Shown in pieces: positions 37,311 to 50,900 of a DNA stretch of 64,000 nucleotides; position 1 is the first letter of the stretch, and each line of letters opens with the position of its first letter. The stretch comes from Leptasterias polaris (Eukaryota > Echinodermata > Asteroidea > Forcipulatida > Asteriidae). The stretch spans positions 2,674,001 through 2,738,000 of the forward strand of contig JAZGTN010000119.1 of assembly GCA_037783415.1 (NCBI GenBank), written 5' to 3'. A program made the position numbers and the translations under genes. The notes below the pieces were generated by a model. It did no database searches and was not told the DNA's origin. It worked only from the letters and a program-made list of their open reading frames with translations.

Positions 37311-37485
37311 ATACACCTTATGCATATGACGTCATTTCAGTAGGGCGCCCTCACGTAGAGGTCAAAAGGAAGATGTTCATTGGCCAGTCCTGTGCGCCGC
37401 GCGTACAAATCAGCGCGTTTCCATTGTTTCATCATCAGTTTACCTCTAAGATGGCGGCTTGGTGACGTCAATGCATAAGGTCTAT
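37311..37485. mobile_element. MITE, 175 bp, inverted partner of 27896-28071
   Basis: Begins accttatgcatatgacgtca and ends gacgtcaatgcataaggtct(atat). Internal phrases tagggcgccctcac and aagatggcggcttgg match the other copy in reverse. It lies 75 bp downstream of the exon end at 37236. Confidence 0.85.
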
Positions 37486-37489
37486 ATTA

Positions 37490-40400
37490 GCTAAATAATA
37501 CAATGGAACAGTAACCTATGTTTGAAACTTTGGAAATCCACAACGAAAAGAAGGTTTATAATGTCACCTTTATTTTTTGTTGCAGTTTTCTCGTGGCGGC
37601 ATTGATGCTATTTCTAGGTATTTTGTTAAAAATGAAAAACCCACCAAAGATTCGGACACCCATTTCTTTTGATGGGTAGCTTTTTCGAATTTTTTACTCA
37701 CTATCGTCACGAAAATACTCAATTAAAAAGTGAGTGAAATGAGAAAATAACTTCTATAACGTATTTTGAGATTTCAATTTCGTTCATATGACTGAGAGAC
37801 TTGTCCAAGTCGGTGCAATGTTCGGTTTTTCTGCTGGCTGTGCAAAAATATCTCATGATGCATTTCCGCTGTTAAGTTTTTTTCCCCCCAGCAGATAACT
37901 TATTCACCGATATCGTCACGAAAATGCTTATTGAAAATGCTCAGAATGGTAAACAAAAGTCAGTATTGTGTTTGTAGACTACATTTTGTAGAAACAACTA
38001 CAAGACTTTTTGTCAAATCAGGTGCGATTTTTCTATTGTTTTTGTCATTTATTAAATTTTGTTTCAATAGCTGCGCAAAAAAAAACCCCAAAAACAAGAA
38101 AACAAGAAAAAAGAAAAAAAGGGTTTTCGTGATACATTTTCGCGCTTCTTTCTCAAAATAGAAAACTAAATTAGTTTTACTTGCATGTAGTGTATTTGCA
38201 CAGCCTTAAAGATAGAAAAGAGCCATTTGAAACAGGTAAATCATGGTATTCCGGGTTTCCACGGCTTTTTCGGCATCCTTCCTTGCAGGGTGTCTCCTTG
38301 ACTTTGCTCTTCTGCGGTGTTTCCATCGGAAAACAAAATGTCATAAATCATGTTCGACTTTCTACATAGCGCCCTCTTGTGGCAGTCATTCGGCCATGTC
38401 TTGAAAATGTGGACATCGTGGCTGTAAACCGTCCTCCGAAATTTCCATCGAAATTTCTTTAGAAATTCATGAGCAATTGACAATTGTTTTCATAAAGTTG
38501 CAACCATGGTGTCTTCTGGCATAGAACAAGGATCAGTCCTTGCGCAATGCTTCTTGTGGCTCCCCTTTTTCATAAGTTGTTAACAAATAATTCAAAGAGA
38601 TTCCAATTGATAAGTGCGATAATAGTTTTTGTAAAGGTATAAAGGCAGAAAGTGTTTTTAAAGGTAAGGCAGAAGAACTATTTGTTCGGTGTCTTCACGT
38701 GGAGTTCCTCTTCCGCTTTCGATAGGGGGCCCCCATATAATACTTATGCTAAGGGTGTATGTAAAGGTGTGCCCCACTGCTAAAACGTAGCCTATAACTA
38801 GATTAAGATTATAGTCTTTCAGGAACTAAATGAATTTTGTTTTGGTCTTTGACAAGATGACGTATAAATTACGAATTGATTCCGATATAACGCAAACTGT
38901 CGGGAAGACATTGTTGTTTGAAATCTTGTAACCTTCAAGAACTTGTAAAAAAGATAGGCCTATGATAGCGGCGTGTATCGTTACAGGAACTTAGTTTTTT
39001 ACGGTCTCGCTGTGACTGCACAATTTACTATTTTCAGTCAAACATTCTCAGGTTGCTTTTGTAAAAAAAGTTGATTGTAAAGTAAAACCAGAGGAGCTCA
39101 TGAAGGAATACACGATAAATAGTGTGTGACGTCCCTTTATGATCTGGGTTCTTGACAGCTTCGAGTGTTACCAGGATTTGAATGGTTGTGACCTGGATGT
39201 GACCTCTGCGGCTTTGATAAAGACTGGGATGCAAATTAACCACTGCATTTTGTTCTTGTTGACATGACTTTTAACAAAAATCCTTGTAAATCTCAAGTTG
39301 ACTCATTCTGGGAAATTGCCCCATTCTGTTAACTTATTTTAGGTATTTAGTTTTGTTTTAACAGAGACGAAATGAATGCAAAGAAATGTTGATGGCCTCA
39401 AGAATATAAACACATACAATTGCAAACGCACACCCCAAAATCATTGTCATAATTATTAACGGTTATTCGCTGTTCGTTTTTCGCTCTTTGTTTTTCGCTA
39501 ATTGTTTTTCGCTGTTTGGTGTTCGCAGTTTGGTTTCCGCCGTTTGTTTTATCAAAAACAAGATCTGCATTGTTATCGGCTAGTTTGTGTGGTGTGCCCC
39601 ATTAAAAAGACTTGTAGAGCACTCTGCCAAAAACTTCTTCTGACGTACGCTCGCTTTAAGTGGTCTTCTGCCTGAGTGGAGGTTTCCACCGGAAATGTAA
39701 GTCAGTCGGGATTCTTGCCCCGGGTGTGTAAATATTTCAATGTTTTCATTTTTGGTAAATAATACGGGTGTGTTTTTGAACTCGGTGAAAAGTCGTTTGT
39801 TATCAGAATAATGTTTAAATGTCTATTTCGCCTTGTTTTTGTATGTACAAAACGACGTATACGAAAACGTGGAAAATAGTCGCGTGGATGAAAACAGTAT
39901 TTTAGTTTTCCAAACCAAGAAAGTGAATAATAAATAAATAAATAAATAAATAAATAACAAATAAGTTAATAGGCCTAAATAACATTGATTTAATAAAAGA
40001 ATACAAAAACAAAACAAAAACTAATTATTGAATGAATCAATCATCACAAACATGCCGACAATAAACAAAAATTAAAAGTATTCAAAGGCCGAAAAAAACC
40101 CAAAAACCATAAATAAATAAATTAAACAAAAAGGAAAAATAAAATAATAACAATATTCTAATAACGTAATCGGGGACTCAATTCGTACAGCTGTTTTGTT
40201 CAAAATTGTGCTCAGTACATACAACATTAATTTCTTAGCAGAAATTGTTTATATCAGCCAAAAATACCACGTAAAAATATACGTTACAAATGACTGGTCC
40301 CCTGCTCGGTTTTGCATGTCAAATTATTCTAGAATAAATTCATTCTTATAATATAAGTTTTATGACATTTTGTTGGGCAGTCGGGTCCCTGAAGTTACAC

Positions 40401-43400
40401 TTTTATGAATTAAATAATCTTCCCAATATGTATTGTTTTCTCAAACTTAAAGCCAGCTGATTTATCACTGATGATTTTGACCTTTTTCTATCTTTAAATC
40501 ATCACGGAAGTCCTTTTGACATAAATAGAATTCGGCGGGTGTAGCGGGGTTGTCATCATTTTGTTCCGGGTGAAAAGAAGTGAATATGTCAGCCCCGCTG
40601 GGCGTGAGAGCCTTAAGTAGCCGGGGTCCCCGGGTTGCTCTGTAGGTACTGGGCAAACACGGGCCCCGGCTTGCCTTCGGTGTGTCACGTCAAATTCGAA
40701 GTCACACAGGTTTTTTTTATATAAAAAAACACTTTTTAATAGAGCCGATGAAAACGAAAGCGCATATTAGACGGTTCTGAAATACCTCTGCTATTTTGTT
40801 TCCAGATATACTCCCTCATTTCTATCCTATAGTTATCAATAACAACACTATATAACGATGTGCGTTTGGTAATTACTCCACATTCCACAAGTTAATGACC
40901 ATGAAAACGTTCTTGGTAATGAGCACTGGAGAGCTGTTGATATTATCAAACATTATTAGAAACGGCCCTTTTTGAAGTAGTTTAGAAAAAGAGGTAAATT
41001 TCTGCCCCAACATTTTATTTCTGAGACAGGCTTCAGGCATGAAACTTTTCTCAAGGAAAATCATTCACCGTTATATACTTTCTCTTTAATGTCAATTGGC
41101 CGGTGAGATTGCGCTCCGTATATATACAGCAAAGTGATATGTAGAACCACAGTACAGACCCATTACAAATTCAATAGCACAACGACTCGCCAGCCATATT
41201 ATCACCCCGTCATCACGGAAGAAGTTCTTGTCCTCTGCTCCGAGACGAGGATGCTTGGAGTGGATTCTTGGAGACGCGTGGGCAATCCGTATCTCTTGAG
41301 TTGAGACACTTTAAAGGGGAGGTCGACCACGTTTGTTTAGTCTTGGTTTCAAGACGTTGCGATCTGTTTTTTTCATGGTATCACAAGATTATGAATAACC
41401 GCAAAGACGGTATATTTTAAATTAGCAGTGAGTCGTGATAAAGAGTCCTGCACAAGGCTAGCGTTTTTGTTAAAACCAATTACACAGTTCTGGGAAAGAA
41501 TTCTAGATTAAAATTTGTGTTACATTTTTTAGCATTTATCGTGTAGGCTATATTATGGAATAGACGATTCCAATGAAATGAATAAATGGCTTACTATAGA
41601 GCGCCCTTTTTATGACTATGATGCTGATTGTAGCGTGACACACATGCATTTTGTACGTCTGTATATTGCACAACATAGACAGAAATTAGTGGCCCTTTCT
41701 GAGCATCAGAGCATCCATATTCCGTTCTTATTAAAAATAGCATAGGGCCTATAAAGGTCAGTCACGGGAAATCCCCTTCAAAAATGGGTCAAACAATATG
41801 AATTCATATAAAATGGGAGTGCCCCCCCCCCTTTTGGTTGAATAGGGGTGGGGGTGGGGGGACTGTCATTGATATTCTCAATACTTTGTGGGGGGTAAAG
41901 TCTACGAGATGATTCCACAACAAATGGGTTCCATTTTCTAACTTCCAAGGGTCAGAGCTGTACCAGATGCCGGGATTGTTAACACGGATTCTTGACCGTT
42001 TGACCCAATTTTGGGTCATTTTGACACAGATTCCGGTTCACACGGATCCAGAAATGGCTCGGAACCCACGAGACTCAGATCCGGATAAATTTCGTGCCGG
42101 ATTTAATATAAAAAAAAAAAAATTGCCGTAATTAAACTTTTATTTGTGTTTACAATGTGGGGTAATGGATAATGTATACGCATGCAGTTATTTTTTACTT
42201 TGAAGTGCACTGAATTCGGCGAAGCTCTCGAATCGCATGATGGGATTTTCACCGGAAAGGCAATCAACCAGTCTGTGGTGAAGGCAGACTGAAAAGTAAA
42301 GCATTTCCATTTCCCAGACGAAGAATGTGTTTCCGAGAAATGAGACTGAGAGATGGAGAAGTATCGATGTTTGAACAGATCCGGTTCCCTGACTGTTAGC
42401 AGGTATAATGAATACTGAATATATATCAGTTATAGCCACCATACGTTCGCCCAAAGGGGATCAGACTATTTTGGTTTTATTCCTTGGGTTTTTGTAACTT
42501 TGGTTTGAACGGGAGAGAATCAAAATGGTTGCCCATCAGATGAAAAGACAGTGCCGTGCCGTCTTCATCTTTAAAGTATTAACTGTAAATCACGCGGCCA
42601 ACATTGGTAATTGTCATAGGGATTATAGACCTGTATACAAACTTTGTGTGAACCTATACATGAAGTTACAAACCTGTGAATACGTTAAAGCACATGCGTC
42701 TCATTCGTAATTGACAAAGACCAGTATCCACACTTGATCCGTGGTCCTTTCTCTATGCTTGATGTGACCCAACATACATGAATTAACAAACCTGTGAAAG
42801 TTTGAGCTCAATCAATCATTGGAGTCAAGAGAAAAAAAAAGTGGAATAAGACCTTAATTGTTTTCATTGTTTTCAAACCCTGAATTTTGGACTTGCAAGA
42901 TCAAAACTAACCATATTTTAACTAACTTCTCAAAAACCGTTGCATTTCAATCAGAAATATTTCTGGGGAAGTTTTCCACTATTTATATTTTTACTCTTAC
43001 CAGTGTTATGCACACCTTAAGCCACATAGCTCATGTTCCGTAATGAGTTTCGGATTTGATGATTGTGATACCGGTGACCCGCTTTACTTGTTTGAATATT
43101 ACAGTCAGTTTGAAACCTGTGTTGCTTTCTTAATTAAGTCTTTTAACCAATTTTAAACATCCTTAGAGTGTTTCGTGGTTAATTTTCAGAGTGTTGGTGA
43201 TATTGTGGCACTCCGGTGCACCAACCCCTTTAAATGTTTACGTTTATGATGGGAAACCCTCCGCCATGGTTTGTTTCGTTCCAAAAAACAGGAAGTAATT
43301 CGGTCAGAGGTCACGCCACCTTGGTAGCTATTTCTCCCTAATGCGACCCTGTCTCGGAGTTGTTTATTTGATCGACTGCGATGAAGTTTATTTTAAAAAT

Positions 43401-43780
43401 CCACCGTGAAAAAAGTTTCGCCGGCCCCCAACCTCACTAAATTGTGCCATAAATTCGCAAGTGTATACGGGGAAGGCCTTGTTGAAAACAGTGCTGGCAA
43501 TTGTCGGGTAATCTCTCATCTATTGGATGAATCGGAATGGACGTTAAAGATTGTTTATATTTTCGACAGGGGAGAAAAACAATTATGCCTAATAAAAGAT
43601 ACCGTAAAAATTCCTCTTCAACGGTAACGGTGTGACAATGGTAGCGGTACACGCCGTTGTTGTGACGTGGGTCCAAGGCTGTTGGGAGTCCGCACACTTT
43701 ATAAGAGTGATGCACTTATTTTTCAATAGTAAGAGTGCTTATGGAAGTGGGGGGAAAATTACAAGTCTCTAGACGTATCT
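37490..43780. other. Gene-poor stretch after the secreted-domain exon
   Basis: No supported exon. It holds a minisatellite at 39478-39545 (tttttcgct variants), an AAAT run at 39925-39960, an A-family MITE fragment at about 40855-41070, a degenerate gggtcattttgacaca repeat at about 41800-42060, and an A-family relative at 42590-43020 (aacaaacctgtgaaagtttg). Confidence 0.5.
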
Positions 43781-43788
43781 GAATAGAT

Positions 43789-43944
43789 CGATCCATTAAG
43801 CCCCACCTCCTTACGAGTTGACCAATCACAGCCGCGAAACCCGATCACCATTAGTGCAAAGATCACCAAACGGCTCAAATGGTGATCAGATTTCGCGGTT
43901 GTGATTGGTCAATGAGAAATGGGCGTGGCTTAATGGATCGGTGT
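43789..43944. mobile_element. Foldback MITE, about 156 bp
   Basis: gatccattaagcc at the left pairs with ggcttaatggatc at the right. The arms continue through ttgaccaatcacagccgcga and cgcggttgtgattggtcaat, with aatggtgatc near the centre. Confidence 0.85.
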
Positions 43945-44004
43945 ATTGGCGGCCACAGCTACGGCTATGACTGTTGCTAATGGTGTTGCTATAAAAGACG
44001 TCCT

Positions 44005-44232
44005 ATAGATAGGTTGCAATATGACGTAAATCGGCCATCTTTACGGGCAATTTGGAACACACAGTCGTGCGTTACGCGTGAGAACGGCGTGCAGCACGCG
44101 CACATTTCACAAAACTTATTGCATGATTGGTTAGTGAACGACGCGGCTGCGTTAACAATTTGAGCGCTTGACGCGCCTGCAAGCCAAAATGCGATTTGCC
44201 CGTAAAGATGGCGTCTACTGGGAACTATCTAT
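44005..44232. mobile_element. MITE, 228 bp, copy 1 of a recent pair
   Basis: Begins atagataggttgcaatatga and ends actgggaactatctat. The termini are imperfect inverted repeats that share ccatctttacgggcaa (left) and ttgcccgtaaagatgg (right). It is nearly identical to 58625-58852 over the full 228 bp. Confidence 0.9.
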
Positions 44233-44270
44233 ACACTCCTTTGCAATGGCCGCCATCTTTGTTGACAAAC

Positions 44271-44940
44271 AATAGACCCCTTGCATTGATCTCCACTATA
44301 ATGGAGATCAATGACCCCTTGCATATGACGTCACACTCTCAAAAAGCGCCCTCAGTGAGGCCAAAAAGCGCCCTCAGTGAGGCCAAAAAGCGCCCTCACT
44401 GAGGCCAAAGGAGGCAAATCATTGGACGATAGCTGTATTGTGCGTAAAAATGTGAGCGTGACCTCAGCGTCCCTGAAGCGTACCGCGTTATGCAAGGGGT
44501 CTATATGGAAACGTTCACTTGTGTTCGCACTGTGCACGACTCTCAACCAATGATAGCTCTTCACGCGTGAATGTTTCATCAGCAATGGCGGTCAATGCAA
44601 GAGGTCTATACTTCAACGCATGATGACGCGGCGGCGATCCATCCGAACCCGTAGCTGTAGCCGCTAGTCCGGCACGGCCAACCGTGATCGTTTATGGACA
44701 CTGCAAAATGATTGGTCCGACAGATTGAAGCCAACGTGCACAATCAAAGGTTTTGAATTCAGCGCAATCTCGTTCAGACGGGACGCATATACGGTGACCC
44801 AATTTGGTGGCGTAAGCAGCACACACCAACGCAACGCCGCTGGTACGTTGATGAGGTTACGCGCACTTATTTTACGTGCAAAGAACGAGGGCGCTGTTTG
44901 AGAGTGTGACGTCATAACTATGCAAGGGGTTTATACAGTG
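44271..44940. mobile_element. Nested MITE remnants with a 22-bp triplication
   Basis: Several atagaccccttgcat and atgcaaggggtctat termini alternate, with gcatatgacgtcacactctc on the left and gagagtgtgacgtcataact on the right, indicating insertions inside one another. aaaagcgccctcagtgaggc is repeated three times at about 44342-44408. Confidence 0.7.
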
Positions 44941-47900
44941 AGAACGACCCCAGATTCAAACCTCCACCCTGATACGGTCTGGTTGGGTGCATTGTAGAGC
45001 ATGGCGTGTTGAAGTGGAACCTACGTGGTGATGTTGTAAGATGACATGAAATTAGCACATATTCCTACGTGGACAAATGTGTTGTACTGTGGTTGAACTG
45101 TGGCGGAACCACAGATGCAGAATTAGACCCAGACTGCGATGTTACACTGAGCTACGGAGAGAGAAAAAAAAAAGCATCATTAGCATTCCCGTTATTAGGA
45201 GTACGAAAACAGCCGCCGATTTTTTATGATGAATCATATCCGGAAACGTTTAAGCAGAAGGTGTTCCCGCCGCTGATTGCTGACTAATTAGAATCTTATT
45301 GCGCTCTTGTCAACCTCATTACCATAACTAGTAGACTAACGTCCCCCGGGGGCCTCGTAAATCATTAGCACGTACTCTATTTATGGAGGGTTTCCCACGA
45401 ATATCATTGGGGCACATTGAAGTACCGAGGAAGGAAGTTGAAGACACCATGAAGAAGCTATGCCCATTGGGACGTTCTAATATTAGCGTTGACATCATAA
45501 TCGCTCAATTATCGTTTGAAGTTACATTTTGTTTGTAATTTTTTTTTATTTATTTGTTGTCATACCTTTCTCCTTTAACGTAGTGCCTCCATTTCAAAGG
45601 ACCTTTGAGAAGCTAACTAAGGAAACCAATGTCATAGGAAAGCACATCATGGCCGATATATATTTCGACTCACAGTAAATAGAAACTGACCCATTACCAA
45701 CTCTTTTGGGGTCAAGAGGGAGTGGAGCGTCTTGTTGTTGGGTCTGCCCTGACCCGTAATTGATCAGACTGTATACGATTGAAAAGTAAATCATGGCCGT
45801 CTTGTTACACTTCCCATAGAAGCTGGGTCATCGTTAGTTAACCATTTTTGGGTCAAGATGGAGCCTATTAGAGGTCCACTCTGACTCAGAATGGGACAGG
45901 ATGTACATGAATGAAAAGTAAATCTAGGCCGACATATATCGATTCACAATGGAAGCTGACCCGTTTGTTAATCCCTTTTTCGTGGTCAAAATGGAAGGGA
46001 TTCCTCTTGTTATTGGTCTATATTCTTGACCCAGAATGGGTCATGTTGTAACAGCGTCCTTTCTATCCCCAAGTGAGCGAGTTCATCTTTTTCAGAATAT
46101 CTTTGCCGAGGTTTTTTGCAGAATCTTTGTAGACATTTTTGGCGTCAAGTGCATGTCATCTGACTTGGAATGGATCAAGCTACAGTGTTGTGACCCAGAT
46201 TGAATTAGCGATTTGGATACTGACTCAATTATCTTCACCGATTTCGATTTAATTGTTGTCAATTGTTTATGCAATTTTTTCCCCAATGCACAGTGATCAA
46301 TGATTTGACCATAATTGGTAAATTCTGATCCTAATGGGGACGTTTCTGACCCAGAGTGTTTTTTTTCTGAGCCAAGGGGTCAAGTTGACCTTGACACTGC
46401 AACAGTACTTCCGATTAATCGATTCCGTAGTCCGATTATCTTTACCTAGTATCATTTCATTATGAGAGCGACCTATGGATTCAGTCCAATATACTTGTAA
46501 AGACTCAGTCGCAAGGATGAAGATACCCATGACCTTAACTGGATTGGTCGTTTCTGACCCCGGAAAGTGGCAGACTTCAACGAAATAATTATTTCCATTC
46601 TGATATTTTTCTAGTTTTACATACATGATTGAAACAGACGTGAAAAAGATTTACCGAATCTGACTCGGAATCTGACCCAGTATATGACCCGCATTGATCA
46701 TGTCTGACCCGAAAATTGTCAGACTACACTTACACTAAATTTGTCTACCAAATACAATCCCATTCAATATCTGTTTGTTTAGTTCTTTATAACACGTGTT
46801 TGTTTAGTCCTTCACACGCGTTTGGTTACTGACCGACCAGATGAAGGATGTCCCTTGATTGATCCAACCTGAACTGGTCATTTTGTGACCTGAAAAGTGC
46901 CAGACTACATTGAAATCACAAATAATGCGCACCGAATACCATTGCATTCTTAGTGGCCTAGTTTCCATGTCCTCTGCTGGTTACCAACGGGAGCCAAGTC
47001 GGGAAATGTCTCCCCACTGTTTTCAACAGTTGTTGGAGTTAATGCCTTTAGCTTGCACGTGGCGATGATCGCGGGATACCAGTTAGGTTGAATTGAACTG
47101 ACGGGTTTGTCTGTTGATAACAAAACCTCATCACCTGATACATAGTTTCTCCTTCAATATTAAAGAGAAAATGGCAGTGAGAAATTTAAAGGGAAAGTTC
47201 ACAAACAAGTGTTGTTTCTTGTGAAGGGAGTTAGCAGTGTGTGTTGCCTGCCGGTGCTGCAGTTGTTGAGTACCCTGTTGGTCCGGTCATTGCGTCACAC
47301 GCATGCGTATCTGCTGCACGCCCAAACCTCCGGCTTCCAAACAATTTACTTTGACCAATGTCTGGTACACTGACTTGTTCAGTCACAAACGAATGCACAA
47401 ACTTCTAGTCCCCAGAGTAAAGCCATTGATGTCACATGGTTCGGGTTGCGTTGCTATATGCAAACCGAGAACCATGTGAAAACAGCAATTTCAGGATTGT
47501 CACATGGACCTCCTCGCTATAGATACACATTCCTCGAACCATGTGACGTTGTAACAACACTTTCTTTAGTCTGTGGTTGTACATTGTTTCATTGTTCAGT
47601 TATGAAAAAAAACAAGGGGATGTACAAGACACACAACAAAAAAAAGTCAAAGTAAGTTGACTGATGTGGCAACGCGTCACTGTCACCATGGTAACATCAA
47701 CTACCGCAAATACCGCGTTCGATTCCTGTCCTTGCTGACGGTTCGTTACCCCAGTTCGGACAGGGCCGGAGAGTGGGTTGGAATTCCAGCGAGGCTGACC
47801 ATTAAAGACCTATTAAGAAACTATTAAGTGGGTTTGAGGTGACACCCTTACCTGCCTCAAAAGGAAGTCCCACGTAATCCTTTTGAGAAGTGTTCGGTCA

Positions 47901-50900
47901 TTTGTTCATTTCCTTTTGACACTGCAAATAGGATCGCTTCGGTCAAATCTTCCTTAAGGCTTTAGAGTCTTTTTACAGATAACAAGTCCTTCTTGGTTGA
48001 AAAGATCCGCCTCTTTTGAGAAGTTACGCCGCTTTATCTGGTTGTAATTACGCGCCAGATTGCCAAATCCCCTTCTATTGACTGCACAAGTACCCGTCCA
48101 AACGAAAGAGGTGGTTTTTGACGTGCGTCAAATAAATAGTTACTGCCGGAGAAAAGATTTAATAATGCGTGAAATAATGTAAAGACAATCGATGTTACTG
48201 TGGAAGTTGATTGGAGAGCATGGAGTGTGCCGTGGGAGCACCGTGTCGGCTTGAAACGCCCACCGGCAATCCGTGCGTATTGTCGGCCCGGGAGGACTTC
48301 TCTTTACCCCCCTTATTTAAAAAAACACTCCTCACTTGGGTCGATGTTTTCGGAATGTGTTTACTTGTTGACAAATGGCTTTTTGGGGCCGCTGAGCTAT
48401 TAACAGTTGGCTAAAGACGTTGGAAAATGTAATTGTTGCGTTGAGTGTAAAAAAGGACCTTGATGTAAGAAGAAAGGGCTGGAGTGTTAATGACGATTAG
48501 TAGGTTATCAAACATACCCTGGGGAGGCGTTTGTTGCTGACAAAAACACTTCGTCTCTCGGAGTCGTGCTACGGGAGATTTAAAACGATCTAAATCCAGC
48601 ACACACTGCTTTAAAGGGATGCTACAGCAATCACCACCACCTTGTTAATTTGTGCGTGTATGTCAAATCAGCAGAACCAAATCAAGGCTAGAAGAGATTT
48701 ACAATCTTATCATGTGTTTAGTTAATCATCAGAGACTGAATTACTTTTTTTAATGCGCCATGGTGCAGCCATCTTAGTTTTTCTCCCATTAAAACCAATG
48801 TCACCAAACCGAGGCTGGAAGCAAAATAGCCAGGGCCCCTTTTTGACAAAATGGGAATGAGTTGTTATGGTTGATATGGTTGACAGGGAACACGACGACG
48901 GTGTCAACAAGAAGGTACATTGTACAGTCCAGTTTAGACGAAAGATAAAACAAACATGCAAATGAGGTTCTTTATTTTCTTTATCATCGATCATCAGCTT
49001 ATTAAAATAACGCCACTGATGTCACACGGTGTTCACAGGTAAACTCATATAGGCAGCACTGCATTGTAGAAGGAACACTTCAATCTGTAGTAGCACAAGA
49101 GTTTTTAAAATTGGGAATTTTGTTTCTGATTTGTATGTTGGTTTGGTGTCCTTTTTGGGGCTTGCTGCTTTTTAGTTTAGTTTTATGCCTATTTTACTCT
49201 GTAATTATGTACTTTGTTTATGTGACCCCATGGCCCCCAGGGAGAACATACAGTTGTGCGATAACTTGATGGGATTACCCTTGTTAAAAAATACGAAATA
49301 AATAAATATATAAAGAGTAATTTTTTTTTTTTTTTACTTATCCCTCTCCAAAGAAAATTCCGAAGATGAAAGTGTGAACGTTTTCCTGCCTGGCTCTTAA
49401 ACTGTCGCGTGTGATGCAGCCCCAATGTACAAAGATATATCCCGTATATAGCGTCATATGTTCTCCCTGTCATTGGAATACCTCCCTCAGGTTGAGTGTG
49501 TGGTGTTGAAAACCTAATTAGTGGAAATGAGGTTACCTAATGTCCCTTCAAACTATCACCCATGCGTGAAAATTGTCTCTCTTAAAATTAACACTTATTT
49601 ACAAAACACATAATGCCCTTTTCCTGGGCGTGGCGTGACCAAAGAAATAATTTGCTCTCTGTCAGTCTGTGGTTTATTTACAACTGACAACGCTCCCCCC
49701 CTTTAAAATGACAAGGCTCGGCTATTTAACCGTTGTTTGTCAATTTAGCAAAGTTACCTCTGTGTAAAAAATAGCCCCTTAGTTCGGTGTCACTGACCAG
49801 TTGCTGAGAATGCTCTAGGGTTTTCTGGAATGTCGCATTGTTCTGTTTAGAATAGGATTTAGGGTGAGGGGTACGGAGGGACGGCTAGTGCCTCTCGTTT
49901 TCGGGGTCGCCACTTCGGTGGTTGTGCATAATTTATCAACAGATTTTCACTCGGAGTTGACAGGGACTGGGTTTGAGCGATTCACACGTTAAATTGTTTT
50001 AAGACAATGAAATGAACGTATAAAGCTGAAATGGAAATTCCTTTTGAATATGGACAACTTTTGATCCCCAGTTTTAATAATTTTGTAAAGTTAAAGCCTT
50101 TTTATTGTTTGTGAGTTAGATTTTTTTCTTCTGGGCTGCTGTAACTCAATAATTTTTTTTTGCAATAAACCAAATAATTATATTCTACGTTCGTTATGAG
50201 TTAAACAATATGTGACCAATTGGTTGCTGTTTTCTCAAAATTCAAGTAAACACTGTATTTAACTGAAACTGTCACAGGTGACTATGAATTGTTACTTTCT
50301 TGATAACTGTGCCCACAAATCAAATCAGTATTATGTTGCCATTCATACCCGTGTTAACCACGTGCTTTAACTTAGTAAAAAGATACATTTGCCAGTGCCG
50401 TCCGAAACACTCCAGTGAGAGTATTAAAACAAGATTTAAATATCGCATTTCAATAAAAAAATAAGTCTCCGTCATCCACTTGGGGGAAACCTATCCGATA
50501 TCTGAAGATCTTCGGTAAATAAAACGAGAGTGTCCGTAAAAGGTTATTAATCTACAAAGCATTTACATGCATACCTGGCTGATTTGTTTGCTAAATCTCA
50601 ATGGTTTACTTTATAAATAAACGGTCTCGATGACTTGAAGAAAAAATATACCGATTTTCTTTCGGTTTGTGAAATCGAAATTCAGCGGACAGGAAGGCAT
50701 AAGAACGGTTATCACTTTCTTCGCGGAGTCTGGGTGTCGTTAAGAATCACTTCGGCGCGCCGCTGCACAAACGAACCGATTTAATGAAGTGTTCTGCTTA
50801 TAGGTGTGTTTTTCCCTTTTCTTTTCTTATTAAGTTGGGGGGGGGGGGGGCGTCAGAAACTGGCTAACTGCCCTTTCCCACCAATAGGCCTTTGAGGTTT

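Noticed and set aside
43406..45287. Open frames of 72-73 codons at 43406 and 45069 as exons of the secreted-protein locus
   Set aside because: No convincing acceptor/donor pairs in the right phase, no recognisable domain, and a position around a MITE cluster.
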